The notes under the pieces are model-generated. The model did not search any database. It had not been told where the DNA came from and worked only from the letters and a program-made list of their open reading frames with translations. A stretch of 64,000 nucleotides of DNA from Sediminispirochaeta smaragdinae DSM 11293 (lineage in GTDB: Bacteria; Spirochaetota; Spirochaetia; DSM-16054; Sediminispirochaetaceae), in assembly GCF_000143985.1 (NCBI RefSeq), contig NC_014364.1, positions 1,116,001-1,180,000 on the forward strand, read 5' to 3'. This document shows, piece by piece, positions 44,550 to 53,016 of this stretch. How positions within the stretch are numbered: position 1 is the stretch's first letter; each line of letters starts with the position of its first letter. The translations under genes and the position numbers were made by a program.

Positions 44550-45050
44550 ATGGTTAAGGTCGACGAAGAGGGCGGCGCCAGAAGAATAACGCTTCACATA
44601 AACGATGATGAGCACCATTTGGTCGTCGAACCCCAAGAGACCCTGCGTGAGGTTTTGCACGACAGGATCGGCTTAACAGGAACGAAGGAGATGTGCGATA
44701 GAGGTGCCTGCGGCTCCTGTACCGTAATCATGGACGGCAGGCCGGTGCTTTCCTGCATGACGCTGGCGATTGAATGCGAGGGACACCGGATTGAAACCAT
44801 CGAACAGATCAACAAAATGGGGCACCCGCTGGTACAGGCGTATGCCGACAACCATGCAATGCAGTGTGGCTATTGTACTCCGGGTTTTGTGGTAACGGCG
44901 AAGGCCTTGTTGGACCGAAATGCAAATCCGTCGAAGGAAGAGATTATTTCGGCTCTGGAGGGCAACATCTGCAGATGTGGAACATATCCGGCGCATGTAA
45001 GAGCGGTGCAGGATGCAGCCAAAAGATTACAGGAGAAGGAGGCAGTCTGA
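44550..45050 (+). CDS. Molybdenum hydroxylase, 2Fe-2S subunit (CoxS/XdhC-like)
   Basis: 166 residues with two 2Fe-2S clusters. Plant-type ferredoxin cysteines are in MCDRGACGSCTVIMDGRPVL then SC; the second cluster is in QCGYCTPGF and NICRCGTYP. This small subunit passes electrons from the molybdenum site to FAD. GGGAGG lies 12 nt before the ATG. It is the first gene of an eight-gene operon, and the molybdopterin subunit starts one base after its stop. Confidence 0.94.
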   Translation: MVKVDEEGGARRITLHINDDEHHLVVEPQETLREVLHDRIGLTGTKEMCDRGACGSCTVIMDGRPVLSCMTLAIECEGHRIETIEQINKMGHPLVQAYADNHAMQCGYCTPGFVVTAKALLDRNANPSKEEIISALEGNICRCGTYPAHVRAVQDAAKRLQEKEAV

Positions 45051-45051
45051 A

Positions 45052-47535
45052 ATGTCCGACGAACCGAAAATCATGGAATATGAGCCCCTGGTTCATGACA
45101 GATACATCCCGGAAGCCTTTGAGTTTCTTGGAAAACGGGGCATAGCGCGAATGGACGGCAGGGAAAAAGCGGGCGGTACGGCTCAATATACCCGTGATGT
45201 GAGCCTTCCCGGCATGCTCTATTGCAAGATCATGATGTCACCCTATGCGAATGCCGTTATCAAAAGTCTCGATACATCAAAGGCTGAAGCCTTGCCCGGA
45301 GTACGTGCGATTTTACGTTTCGATGACCCGGAGCTGCAGAACAAGGCGCTGCTCGGGACGAATACGAAGTTTAATGCGGGCCACCTCGCTTCTGACGGGC
45401 AGGCTTTTTACAAAGGCAAAGAAGAACTTGCCGTTACCCAGGAGCAGTGGATGCAGGGGGGCGGTCGGGTTCTTGACGGCTTTGCATGGTGGGAAGGTGC
45501 CCATTCGGGTGTTGCCGTCGCCGCCGAAAGCCTTCAAATAGCAGAAGAGGCTATTAATCTGGTAGAGGTTGAATGGGAAGAGCGGGATGTGGTTCTTAAT
45601 CCCATAGAGGCCCTTAAACCCGGTGCTCCTCCCGCTGCCCCGGAGCTGAACGACAAAAACAACATGCTCAGAAAGGTTCGTATCGAACACGGGGATGTAG
45701 AGAAGGGTTTCCAGGAAGCGGATAAGGTTATCGAATTCAGCATCAAGCGGAACCCCTATTCGGTAGCCGACGCCGAGCCCATGAGTGATGTCATTCTCTG
45801 GAGGGGAGACAACATGGAGATTTGGGCCCATCAGCAGCAAGCCTATGACGGGAAGTGCCTGCTGAGCGCGGTAACGGGCGTTCCTCTCAATAAGATAAAA
45901 CTCCATGTTCCGTATCAGGGCTGCCATTTCGGTGGAGGCGGAAACCCCATGATGCACCATACCCACGGGTTGCATGTGGTCAGTGCCATCCTATCGAAGC
46001 GCACAGGGCGGCCGGTCAAAACCCTCTACAATCGACGGGACAATTTTTATTCCCTTTCTCAGGATGCGGATTCCAATACCCACTTCAAGGTTGGTTTTAC
46101 GAATGACGGAACCATCACTGCGGTCAAGATTGATAATATTGTGGCAAAGATGGGACAGTACGGTATCGATCACTTTGAAGACAACACCCGTATTCCCAAC
46201 CTGCTTCTTAACTACGTAGAGGCCCAAACAAATGTTGCACCGGCCTGGTGGTTCCGCTGCGAACAGAACCACAACTGTTTCTGCTTTAGTGCGGTCTTCG
46301 CTCACGTTGCTGAAGCAACGGGCCTGGATCCGACGGTCGTTGCCCTGAAGAACGATGGTGTAGGCGGCAAGGACATGAAGTATCTTTCCAAATTCAAGAA
46401 AGAACACGGATTTCCGGATCGGGACAGCCTCGCCGAAATCATTAAGAAGGGTAAAGCGGCCATAGAGTGGGACAAGAAGTGGCATGAACCTGGAAAAAAG
46501 ATGCTGCCGAATGGAAAGCTGCACGGCATCGGTTTTACCTGGGACCATGAATGGGACGACAACAGAGGATCTGCAAGTGCCGGGCTTATTATGCATTGTG
46601 ATGGTACGGTGGACATCCTGGCACAAAAGTCGGACGACGGCGTCAATCCCATGACTACCCACTGTGAGATCGTTGCAGAGGAGCTCGGGCTGAAACTGGA
46701 AGATGTTAACTGGCGCTTTTTTGAAGAGACCGGTTTCCAGATGATGACTCCTGACGGTTCCTGCAACTTGTGTACCGACGCATATGTAAGCTGCAACATG
46801 GCAAGGAAAGCCAAGAAGAAACTCCTCGAATACGCCACAACACCCATCAAACTTATTGAAATTGAATATCCTCCTGCTTTTCCCAACCGAAAACCGGAAG
46901 AACTTGACGTCAAGGACAGTATGGTTTTTGTAAAGGCTGATCCGAGTATCAGTGTACCTGTAGCGGAAGTGGTCAAACGGACCGTATTGAATCAGGCCGG
47001 TAGCCGGGCTCCGCTCTTTGAGTGGGCCTATCACCGCCAGGGCCGCTATGGTTGTGAAGAGGGACGGCACCGTCTGTGTCGGCAGGGATATTTTTCAGAA
47101 GTTGAGGTTGATCCTGAAACGGGTGAAGTGGATATCAAGAAAATCGTCAATATCAACGACGTAGGCAAGGCCTTAAGTCCCGACACCTGCGAAGGCCAGC
47201 AATACGGTGGTGCGTATATGGGAGCAGGGCGAGGCATGGCAGAAGAGGTTGTGTACGACCCGAAAACCGGTGTCAAATTGAATGGTAATTTGATCGACTA
47301 TAAGGTTTGGACATTTCGCGATATCGAAGCCACGGAAAACATTCTTGTAGAGACCGGAATGGGCTATGGCCCCTATGGATTGGTCGGTATAGGAGAGGAT
47401 TGTGCTACTGTCGTTCCCTTTGTAATCGGGAATGCGATCCATAACGCTATTGGGGAATGGGTCGATGAACATCCGATGACGCCGAATAAGGTCATCAAAG
47501 CAATCCAAAAAGCCAAAGAGAAGGGGGTCTTCTAA
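45052..47535 (+). CDS. Molybdenum hydroxylase, molybdopterin-binding subunit (divergent)
   Basis: 827 residues from the ATG at 45052, with GGAGAAGGAGG upstream. Domain order is that of xanthine dehydrogenase/CO dehydrogenase large subunits: N-terminal aldehyde-oxidase domain (RMDGREKAGGTAQYTRDVSL then PGMLY) and two Mo-cofactor domains. The usual GGGFGGK loop is YQGCHFGGGGNP (about 288-299), and the RGxGxP region is degenerate (WWFRCEQNHN). The catalytic Glu is kept in VGIGED (E782). This is a divergent subfamily; the substrate cannot be assigned. Likely cytosolic, since no Tat signal is seen. Confidence 0.9.
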   Translation: MSDEPKIMEYEPLVHDRYIPEAFEFLGKRGIARMDGREKAGGTAQYTRDVSLPGMLYCKIMMSPYANAVIKSLDTSKAEALPGVRAILRFDDPELQNKALLGTNTKFNAGHLASDGQAFYKGKEELAVTQEQWMQGGGRVLDGFAWWEGAHSGVAVAAESLQIAEEAINLVEVEWEERDVVLNPIEALKPGAPPAAPELNDKNNMLRKVRIEHGDVEKGFQEADKVIEFSIKRNPYSVADAEPMSDVILWRGDNMEIWAHQQQAYDGKCLLSAVTGVPLNKIKLHVPYQGCHFGGGGNPMMHHTHGLHVVSAILSKRTGRPVKTLYNRRDNFYSLSQDADSNTHFKVGFTNDGTITAVKIDNIVAKMGQYGIDHFEDNTRIPNLLLNYVEAQTNVAPAWWFRCEQNHNCFCFSAVFAHVAEATGLDPTVVALKNDGVGGKDMKYLSKFKKEHGFPDRDSLAEIIKKGKAAIEWDKKWHEPGKKMLPNGKLHGIGFTWDHEWDDNRGSASAGLIMHCDGTVDILAQKSDDGVNPMTTHCEIVAEELGLKLEDVNWRFFEETGFQMMTPDGSCNLCTDAYVSCNMARKAKKKLLEYATTPIKLIEIEYPPAFPNRKPEELDVKDSMVFVKADPSISVPVAEVVKRTVLNQAGSRAPLFEWAYHRQGRYGCEEGRHRLCRQGYFSEVEVDPETGEVDIKKIVNINDVGKALSPDTCEGQQYGGAYMGAGRGMAEEVVYDPKTGVKLNGNLIDYKVWTFRDIEATENILVETGMGYGPYGLVGIGEDCATVVPFVIGNAIHNAIGEWVDEHPMTPNKVIKAIQKAKEKGVF

Positions 47536-47536
47536 C

Positions 47537-48508
47537 ATGGTACGGTTCAAACATTTTGACGCTTCAACAGTAGAAGAAGCGGTCGAGCTCCTATACAGGT
47601 TTGAAGGCAGGGCAAAAGTGATAGCAGGCGGTACAGATATCGTCGGCTTTTACAAAGACAATATCCTGCCGACACCCTACGAGGCATTAATCAATATCAA
47701 GACCATTCCGGGGCTCGAGGAGATAAAGGAAGAGGATGGGTTTTTACGAATCGGAACCCTGGTTAGGCTTGAAGATATCGCACACAATACAGCGGTCCAG
47801 GAAAACTATACTGCGCTGGCCCTTGCCGCACAGCATGCGGCCTCTCCCCACATCCGAGAAATGGGGACTATCGGCGGAAATGTCTGCCAGAATTCGCGGT
47901 GCTGGTATTTCAGAACCCCGAATAACCGTTTTTCCTGTGCCAGAAAGGGCGGAGATGAGTGCTTTGCTTCAGAAGGAGATAATCGTTATCACTCGATTTT
48001 TGGCGATGTAAAGGATTGTCTGGCGGTGAATCCGAGCGATACGCTTCCTGCACTGATTGCCCTTGGGACAAAGATCGTAACCTCCAAGCGGACCCTTGAT
48101 ATCACAGAGATGTTTCCGGAAAAGGATCCGACGAGAATGCATACTCTCGATCCGGATGAGATTATTACCGAATTTCAGATTTCGGCCCCTGCTGCTGGAA
48201 TGAAGAGTTCATGGAAAAAGTTCGCTATTCGTAAGTCCATCGATTTCCCAGTTGTCAACTGTGCAGCCGCCGTTACCATAGCGGATGGAAAGGTTGAGGA
48301 TGCGATGCTTTGCTTGAATGCTGTCTATTATAAACCCTACGTTCCTGCGAGGGCGGTCGCCTATCTTAAGGGGAAGGTCCTGGACGAAGAGGTCGCCGAA
48401 ACCACGGGAGAGGCGGCCGTTTGGGGTGCAAAACCTCTGGCCATGAACGAATACAAAATTCAGATTGCAAAAGGTCTTATCAAACAGACCCTGTTGGCCT
48501 GCAGGTAG
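47537..48508 (+). CDS. Molybdenum hydroxylase, FAD-binding subunit with Cys-rich loop
   Basis: 323 residues, CoxM/XdhB type. FAD-binding motifs are AKVIAGGTDIVGFYKDN and REMGTIGGNVCQNSRCWYFR. The central region has five cysteines (C117, C122, C134, C142, C161: CARKGGDECFASEGDNRYHS, then DC). A comparable insertion in the beta subunit of 4-hydroxybenzoyl-CoA reductase binds an extra 4Fe-4S cluster, so one is possible here. One base separates it from the previous stop. FAD would hand electrons to NAD or, given the context, to the Etf encoded downstream. Confidence 0.92.
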   Translation: MVRFKHFDASTVEEAVELLYRFEGRAKVIAGGTDIVGFYKDNILPTPYEALINIKTIPGLEEIKEEDGFLRIGTLVRLEDIAHNTAVQENYTALALAAQHAASPHIREMGTIGGNVCQNSRCWYFRTPNNRFSCARKGGDECFASEGDNRYHSIFGDVKDCLAVNPSDTLPALIALGTKIVTSKRTLDITEMFPEKDPTRMHTLDPDEIITEFQISAPAAGMKSSWKKFAIRKSIDFPVVNCAAAVTIADGKVEDAMLCLNAVYYKPYVPARAVAYLKGKVLDEEVAETTGEAAVWGAKPLAMNEYKIQIAKGLIKQTLLACR

Positions 48509-48577
48509 CCGGTTCATGAGGTCCGGCCGGTGTCGGCCGGGCCGTTTCGATGTAATAACGCCCAAGGAGGAAGCCCT

Positions 48578-49663
48578 GTGTCAACATTGTGGAATACCCG
48601 ATATGAGGAATTGACTGAATTTATAAAAGAAAAGCCGCAGGTCGTTATAAAGGAGGACAGTGTCAGCATCGATGAGGCTGTACGGCAGGATTTTTATAAA
48701 AAGTTCAACAGCACGCGGAGCTCCTTCCTTGCCGAATACTATTCAGATTGGTTGGATGAAGCCCAATTTCTCAGCACAAAATATAGTAGAGTCGAAGGAG
48801 CGCTACGGCAACGACTGCAGCTGGAATCTATTCTTATGCCGGTTTCTTTACGGCGATTTCTTTCCGACCCGATAAACGAGGTTACCAGGGAGCTGTTTGA
48901 TCCTCTTTTTGAATTACTTCAGGAAAAAATCGAACCGGAGGAATTCGAAATAAAGGCGCATGAAAATCTTCGCGATTCTTTTCGTAAACTGTATCAGACA
49001 GGGTATATCAACTGGTTTGTTCTCTCGCTTATGGAAAAAATCGAGCCTGAAGCCATCTTTTCCGTGCCCCTTCCCGAGCCTTCATCCAAGCAGATTATTA
49101 AACATCGTGATGAGGTTAGAGAGCATGTGCCTACGCCTTCTCCTACACGGACATTGGGATTTGGGGTGGAGCGTCGGGAGATTGTTTCGGTTCCCGATTT
49201 CATTGTCCATAGTGCGCGTCTTGGTAAGTATGTTGCATTTCGGACAAGCCTCGGAAAGGCAATCTGGAAGGCATCGTACTACAGCGAAAATCGAAACTGG
49301 TTTTCCATCGCCGACATGATTGACTCCTACGGGGTCTCCGAGCTGCAGCCGGATCTTTTACTCTACATTGGTGACAATCTTGAGGACCTCTCTCTTGTGG
49401 CGGATGCCGAGGAATTTTGCCGCCCGGATATGGTTGTTTTCTTTACCGATCAATTGACTGGAGAGAGGTATCTCATAAACAAAAAAATGGACGATGTAAG
49501 AATGGCCCATGAAATTCTCAAACCAGCTAAAGGGAGTGCTGTTATTGCAAAAGATCATTTGCCTCCTGAGGCAATAAAGGATCTGGACCGGCATACGGAA
49601 GTAATCCATTTCGGCTTTAATAATCTAAAGTGGGAGATAATGCTGCACCTGCTTGAAGTATGA
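48578..49663 (+). CDS. Unknown 361-residue protein in the hydroxylase-Etf operon
   Basis: GTG start at 48578 with a strong AAGGAGG site; an upstream in-frame ATG lies in a spacer with no site. No known domain is recognised. The N-terminal half is charged and helical (LSTKYSRVEGALRQRLQLES), with no membrane or signal segment. A proline-rich linker (REHVPTPSPTRTL) leads to a C-terminal half with mixed strands and helices (KYVAFRTSLGKAIWKASYYS; LLLYIGDNLEDLSL). Its single Cys argues against a metal cluster. Fixed between the FAD subunit and etfB, it may be an assembly factor or a substrate-handling subunit; both are guesses. Confidence 0.85.
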   Translation: MSTLWNTRYEELTEFIKEKPQVVIKEDSVSIDEAVRQDFYKKFNSTRSSFLAEYYSDWLDEAQFLSTKYSRVEGALRQRLQLESILMPVSLRRFLSDPINEVTRELFDPLFELLQEKIEPEEFEIKAHENLRDSFRKLYQTGYINWFVLSLMEKIEPEAIFSVPLPEPSSKQIIKHRDEVREHVPTPSPTRTLGFGVERREIVSVPDFIVHSARLGKYVAFRTSLGKAIWKASYYSENRNWFSIADMIDSYGVSELQPDLLLYIGDNLEDLSLVADAEEFCRPDMVVFFTDQLTGERYLINKKMDDVRMAHEILKPAKGSAVIAKDHLPPEAIKDLDRHTEVIHFGFNNLKWEIMLHLLEV

Positions 49664-49681
49664 GAAATCACGGAGGAAATC

Positions 49682-50482
49682 ATGTCTCTTAACATCGTGG
49701 TATGTATAAAACAGGTTCCAAACCCCGATTATTTTTCAAAGATCACCTTGGATCCGGAGACCGGGGCGATTAGTCGGAAAAATATTCCAACGATACTGAA
49801 CCCGGTAGATGAAAACGCCATAGAAGAAGCGCTCAGGCTTCGCGAACGATTTTCTGGGAAGGTCACGGCGATCAGCATGGGCCCGCCCCAGGCAAAGGAG
49901 GTTCTCGATTGGGCGTTGACATTGGGAGTCGATGAATCGGTGCTTCTCTGTGATCGGGCCTTTGCCGCGGCCGATTCGCTTGCCACCGCCTATGTCCTGG
50001 CTGCGGGTATCAGAAAGATCGGCAATGTCGATATCGTTTTGTGCGGAAACGAATCGGTAGACGGCGCGACCGAACAGGTGGGACCCCAGGTTGCCGAGTT
50101 GCTGGATATTCCCCACATCTGTAATGCGACGGATATCTCTTTGCCGAATGGCAGGCAGGCTGTGGTCAGGCGGAATATCGAGTATGGCCATCTGACAATT
50201 GAAGGGTGTGTGCCGCTCCTTATCACCGTGTCGAGGGAAATAAACCAACCGAGAACGGCCACGGCCGAAGGCATCCTTACCTTGATGGACAAGGTGTCGC
50301 GAACATGGGGGGTAAAGGACATTGAGGTGGACAACGACGCCATCGGGCTTGCCGGTTCTCCGACACGGGTAGGAAAGAGCTATGAGCAGAAACTCGAACG
50401 GGAACGAATGATTCTTACTGGTTCCGTGGATGAGATGGTCGCAGCTGCCATCAAAAGGCTCAAGGCTGAGGCGCTTGTATAG
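49682..50482 (+). CDS. etfB: Electron transfer flavoprotein, beta subunit
   Basis: 266 residues. Family signatures: IVVCIKQVPNP at the N terminus, NPVDENAIEEALRLRE, and the AMP/FAD-binding CGNESVDGATEQVGPQVAEL (common form CGKQ.IDGDT.QVGP). It forms a heterodimer with EtfA. The presence of EtfBA directly after a molybdenum hydroxylase suggests transfer of its electrons to a dehydrogenase, quinone or bifurcating partner. No such partner is encoded next to it. GGAGG upstream of the ATG; etfA follows after 15 bp. Confidence 0.93.
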   Translation: MSLNIVVCIKQVPNPDYFSKITLDPETGAISRKNIPTILNPVDENAIEEALRLRERFSGKVTAISMGPPQAKEVLDWALTLGVDESVLLCDRAFAAADSLATAYVLAAGIRKIGNVDIVLCGNESVDGATEQVGPQVAELLDIPHICNATDISLPNGRQAVVRRNIEYGHLTIEGCVPLLITVSREINQPRTATAEGILTLMDKVSRTWGVKDIEVDNDAIGLAGSPTRVGKSYEQKLERERMILTGSVDEMVAAAIKRLKAEALV

Positions 50483-50497
50483 AGAGGGAGCGAAAGA

Positions 50498-51496
50498 ATG
50501 AATGCAATACACGAGGTGTGGATCTGGGCGGAACAACGAGATGGAAGGCTGATGGATGTTTCCCTTGAGATTCTTGGAAAGGCTTCCGAACTTGCAGAAG
50601 AGATAGGAGGGGGTACCGCCGCGATACTCATTGGTGACGAGCTTTCGCCCCTGGCCCGGGAGTTGATCGCCTATGGTGCGGATAAAGTCTATCTTTTCAG
50701 CGATCCCCGGCTTACCTATTATCAAAGCGATGCATACACAAGGCTCATTAGCGATCTCCTTGAGAAACAGCAGCCGGAAATCTTGCTTTTGGGTGGTACC
50801 ACCATTGGGATGGATCTGGCCCCCAGCGTTGCGGCAAGGATAAAGACCGGTTTAACGGCCCACAGCTGCAAACTCGAGATTGATAAAAGCGGAGACAAAC
50901 CGTTATTGATGGCGGCCGTCCCCGGTTGGGGGGGCGGAATGATTGTCAATATCGCCTGTCCGGAACATCGGCCTCAAATGGTTACGGTGCAACAGGGCGT
51001 GATGGAGAAACCTCCGCGCGATGACCATCATTCCGGAGAACTCATCCCCATGGAAGTAAAACTCAATGAACGTGATTTTCGGGTGAAGTGCATCGAAATG
51101 GTTGAAACCATTCCGGAGGGGCCGCAAATCGATACCTCGGATGTTGTGGTCGTCGGAGGATACGGCATGAAATGCCAGGGATCCTTACTGCCCCTGGAGG
51201 AGCTGACTGATCTGCTCCACGGCGCCTTGGGCGGTACGCGTCCGGCCCTGGACGAGGGATGGATCCCCGAATGCAGCATGATCGGGGTGAACGGGAAGGC
51301 TATAGGTCCAAAGTTGTTGATTACCATCGGAACATCGGGTGCAAATCATTATACAGCCGGGTTTGTCAAAGCAGGTACGGTAATGGCCATAAACAGCGAT
51401 CCGGATGCGCCGATATTCGATGTCTGCGATATCGGTATTGTCGGAGATGCTTTAGAGGTGGTTCCTGCGATGGTAAAGGCCTTGAAGGCCCTGTAG
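50498..51496 (+). CDS. etfA: Electron transfer flavoprotein, alpha subunit
   Basis: 332 residues. The C-terminal FAD-binding domain is present: GGYGMKCQGSLLPLEELTDL, GATRPALDEGW-like GGTRPALDEGWIPE, then KLLITIGTSGANHYTAGFVK and INSDPDAPIFDVCDIGIVGD. The common 'QxGxTG' and 'GISGAxQH' motifs are altered (MIGVNGKAIG; GTSGANHY), so FAD potential or binding may differ from well-known Etfs. No extra ferredoxin domain is fused. GGGAGCG precedes the ATG. Confidence 0.93.
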   Translation: MNAIHEVWIWAEQRDGRLMDVSLEILGKASELAEEIGGGTAAILIGDELSPLARELIAYGADKVYLFSDPRLTYYQSDAYTRLISDLLEKQQPEILLLGGTTIGMDLAPSVAARIKTGLTAHSCKLEIDKSGDKPLLMAAVPGWGGGMIVNIACPEHRPQMVTVQQGVMEKPPRDDHHSGELIPMEVKLNERDFRVKCIEMVETIPEGPQIDTSDVVVVGGYGMKCQGSLLPLEELTDLLHGALGGTRPALDEGWIPECSMIGVNGKAIGPKLLITIGTSGANHYTAGFVKAGTVMAINSDPDAPIFDVCDIGIVGDALEVVPAMVKALKAL

Positions 51497-51536
51497 CCAA
51501 GAAGGCGGATCGCCGCCGGGGAGGATAGGTGTTCAG

Positions 51537-51842
51537 ATGAAACAAGATGCCATTTTGATTACAAATCGGGATAATGTTGCCACCGCTTTGCGGGATGTGG
51601 AAGCGGGGCAGACCTGCCATTTCCTGAAAGGAGAACAGGCGGTGAGTGTGGTTGTGCAAGATGCCATTGTCTATGGCCATAAATTTGCCGTTGTGGATAT
51701 TCCCAAGGGCGCCGACATCATAAAGTATGGCGAGGTAATGGGGCGGGCCACCGCAGACATTCCCCGGGGAGCCCATGCGCATGTCCAGAATATCGAAAGC
51801 CTTCGCGGACGTGGTGACCTGAAACATAAGGGAGGTACATGA
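51537..51842 (+). CDS. Altronate/galactarate dehydratase-like, small (SAF) subunit
   Basis: 101 residues forming the SAF domain that in UxaA and GarD is the N-terminal part: DNVATALRDVEAGQTCHFLK, VVDIPKGADIIKYGEVMGRA then TADIPRGAHAHVQNIESLRG, with HVQN typical of the family. In many bacteria the enzyme is split into this and the large part. These enzymes dehydrate sugar acids using Fe2+. It lies 41 bp after etfA and 1 bp before the large subunit. Confidence 0.9.
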   Translation: MKQDAILITNRDNVATALRDVEAGQTCHFLKGEQAVSVVVQDAIVYGHKFAVVDIPKGADIIKYGEVMGRATADIPRGAHAHVQNIESLRGRGDLKHKGGT

Positions 51843-51843
51843 G

Positions 51844-53004
51844 ATGAATTTCCTCGGATATGCACGAAAAGATGGCGGCGTGGGAACTCGAAACGATGTA
51901 GGAATCCTTTCAACGGTGATTTGTGCGAATGAAGTGGCGGAAAGAATCGCTCGGCAGGTCTCCGGGACAACACCTTTTTTGCATCACCAGGGATGCTGCC
52001 AGACCCCCGTTGATATTAATAGAGTAACTGATGTCCTGATCGGATTGGGGAAGAATCCCAATCTGGCGGCAGTTTTGTTGGTCAGTCTTGGTTGTGAAAG
52101 TACAAACGTCGACCGGGTTGCAAAGTCCATCGCGGAAACGGGCAAGCCTGTTGAAATTGTTACAATCCAGGAAGAGGGTGGGGCAGCCAAGGCTGTCGCA
52201 AAGGGCATTCTGCTGGCCCAAGCTATGGTGACGGCGGTAAGCGAGCTGAAACGGGAACCCTTTCCCATCAGTGAACTGGTACTTGGCCTCAAATGCGGCA
52301 GTTCCGATACTACATCGGGACTCTCTTCAAACCCGGTCGTTGGAATCCTTTCCGATCTCATTGTAAAAGCAGGGGGGACATCTATTTTAGGAGAGGTAAC
52401 CGAATTTATCGGCGCCGAACATCTTTTGGCACGCCATGCAAAGAATCAAGAGACTGCCGATGCAATTCTCTCTCTGGTGAACCAGATGGAGAACCGTGCC
52501 ATGCAGATGGGCTTTGATATCCGGGGAGGCCAGCCGACCGGGGGAAATATCAAGGGTGGGCTCACGACCATCGAAGAAAAGTCTTTGGGAGCGATCGCCA
52601 AGGCGGGATCTGCAAAAATTCAGGCGGTGTATGAATACGGTGTTCGTCCCGATGTCGAAGGTTTGGTCGTCATGAACTCTCCCGGACGGGAACCGGAACT
52701 TCTTACCGGTTTGGCGGCGGCGGGAGCTACCCTCATCACATTTACAACGGGACGGGGGGCACCTCAGGGGTTTCCCTTCGTCCCTGTGATCAAGGTGACC
52801 GGAAACGAAAAGACGTGGAGTAACCTGAAAGACCACATGGATTTCAATGTCTCCCCGGTCATAGACGGTAGCGAGAGCCTTACGGATGCAGGAAACCGCC
52901 TCCTTGATGAGGTGGTTCGAGTTGCTTCGGGCAAAAAGACAAAGGCGGAAATATCAGGTTACACCAGTTCCATGGATATCTATATGACAGGGCCGGTTAT
53001 ATAG
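51844..53004 (+). CDS. Altronate/galactarate dehydratase-like, large subunit
   Basis: 386 residues, UxaA/GarD C-terminal family. Diagnostic segments are FLGYARKDGGVGTRNDVGIL, then HHQGCCQTPVD, VSLGCESTNVDRVAKSI, LKCGSSDTTSGLSSNPVVGI and the cysteine/histidine iron-site regions. The C-terminal ITFTTGRGAPQGFPFVPVIK is also typical. The substrate is probably a hydroxy acid or sugar acid, but a (R)-sulfolactate lyase-like activity (SuyAB has the same architecture) is an alternative. It closes the operon begun at 44550. Confidence 0.9.
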   Translation: MNFLGYARKDGGVGTRNDVGILSTVICANEVAERIARQVSGTTPFLHHQGCCQTPVDINRVTDVLIGLGKNPNLAAVLLVSLGCESTNVDRVAKSIAETGKPVEIVTIQEEGGAAKAVAKGILLAQAMVTAVSELKREPFPISELVLGLKCGSSDTTSGLSSNPVVGILSDLIVKAGGTSILGEVTEFIGAEHLLARHAKNQETADAILSLVNQMENRAMQMGFDIRGGQPTGGNIKGGLTTIEEKSLGAIAKAGSAKIQAVYEYGVRPDVEGLVVMNSPGREPELLTGLAAAGATLITFTTGRGAPQGFPFVPVIKVTGNEKTWSNLKDHMDFNVSPVIDGSESLTDAGNRLLDEVVRVASGKKTKAEISGYTSSMDIYMTGPVI

Positions 53005-53016
53005 CCGAACCTCCTT

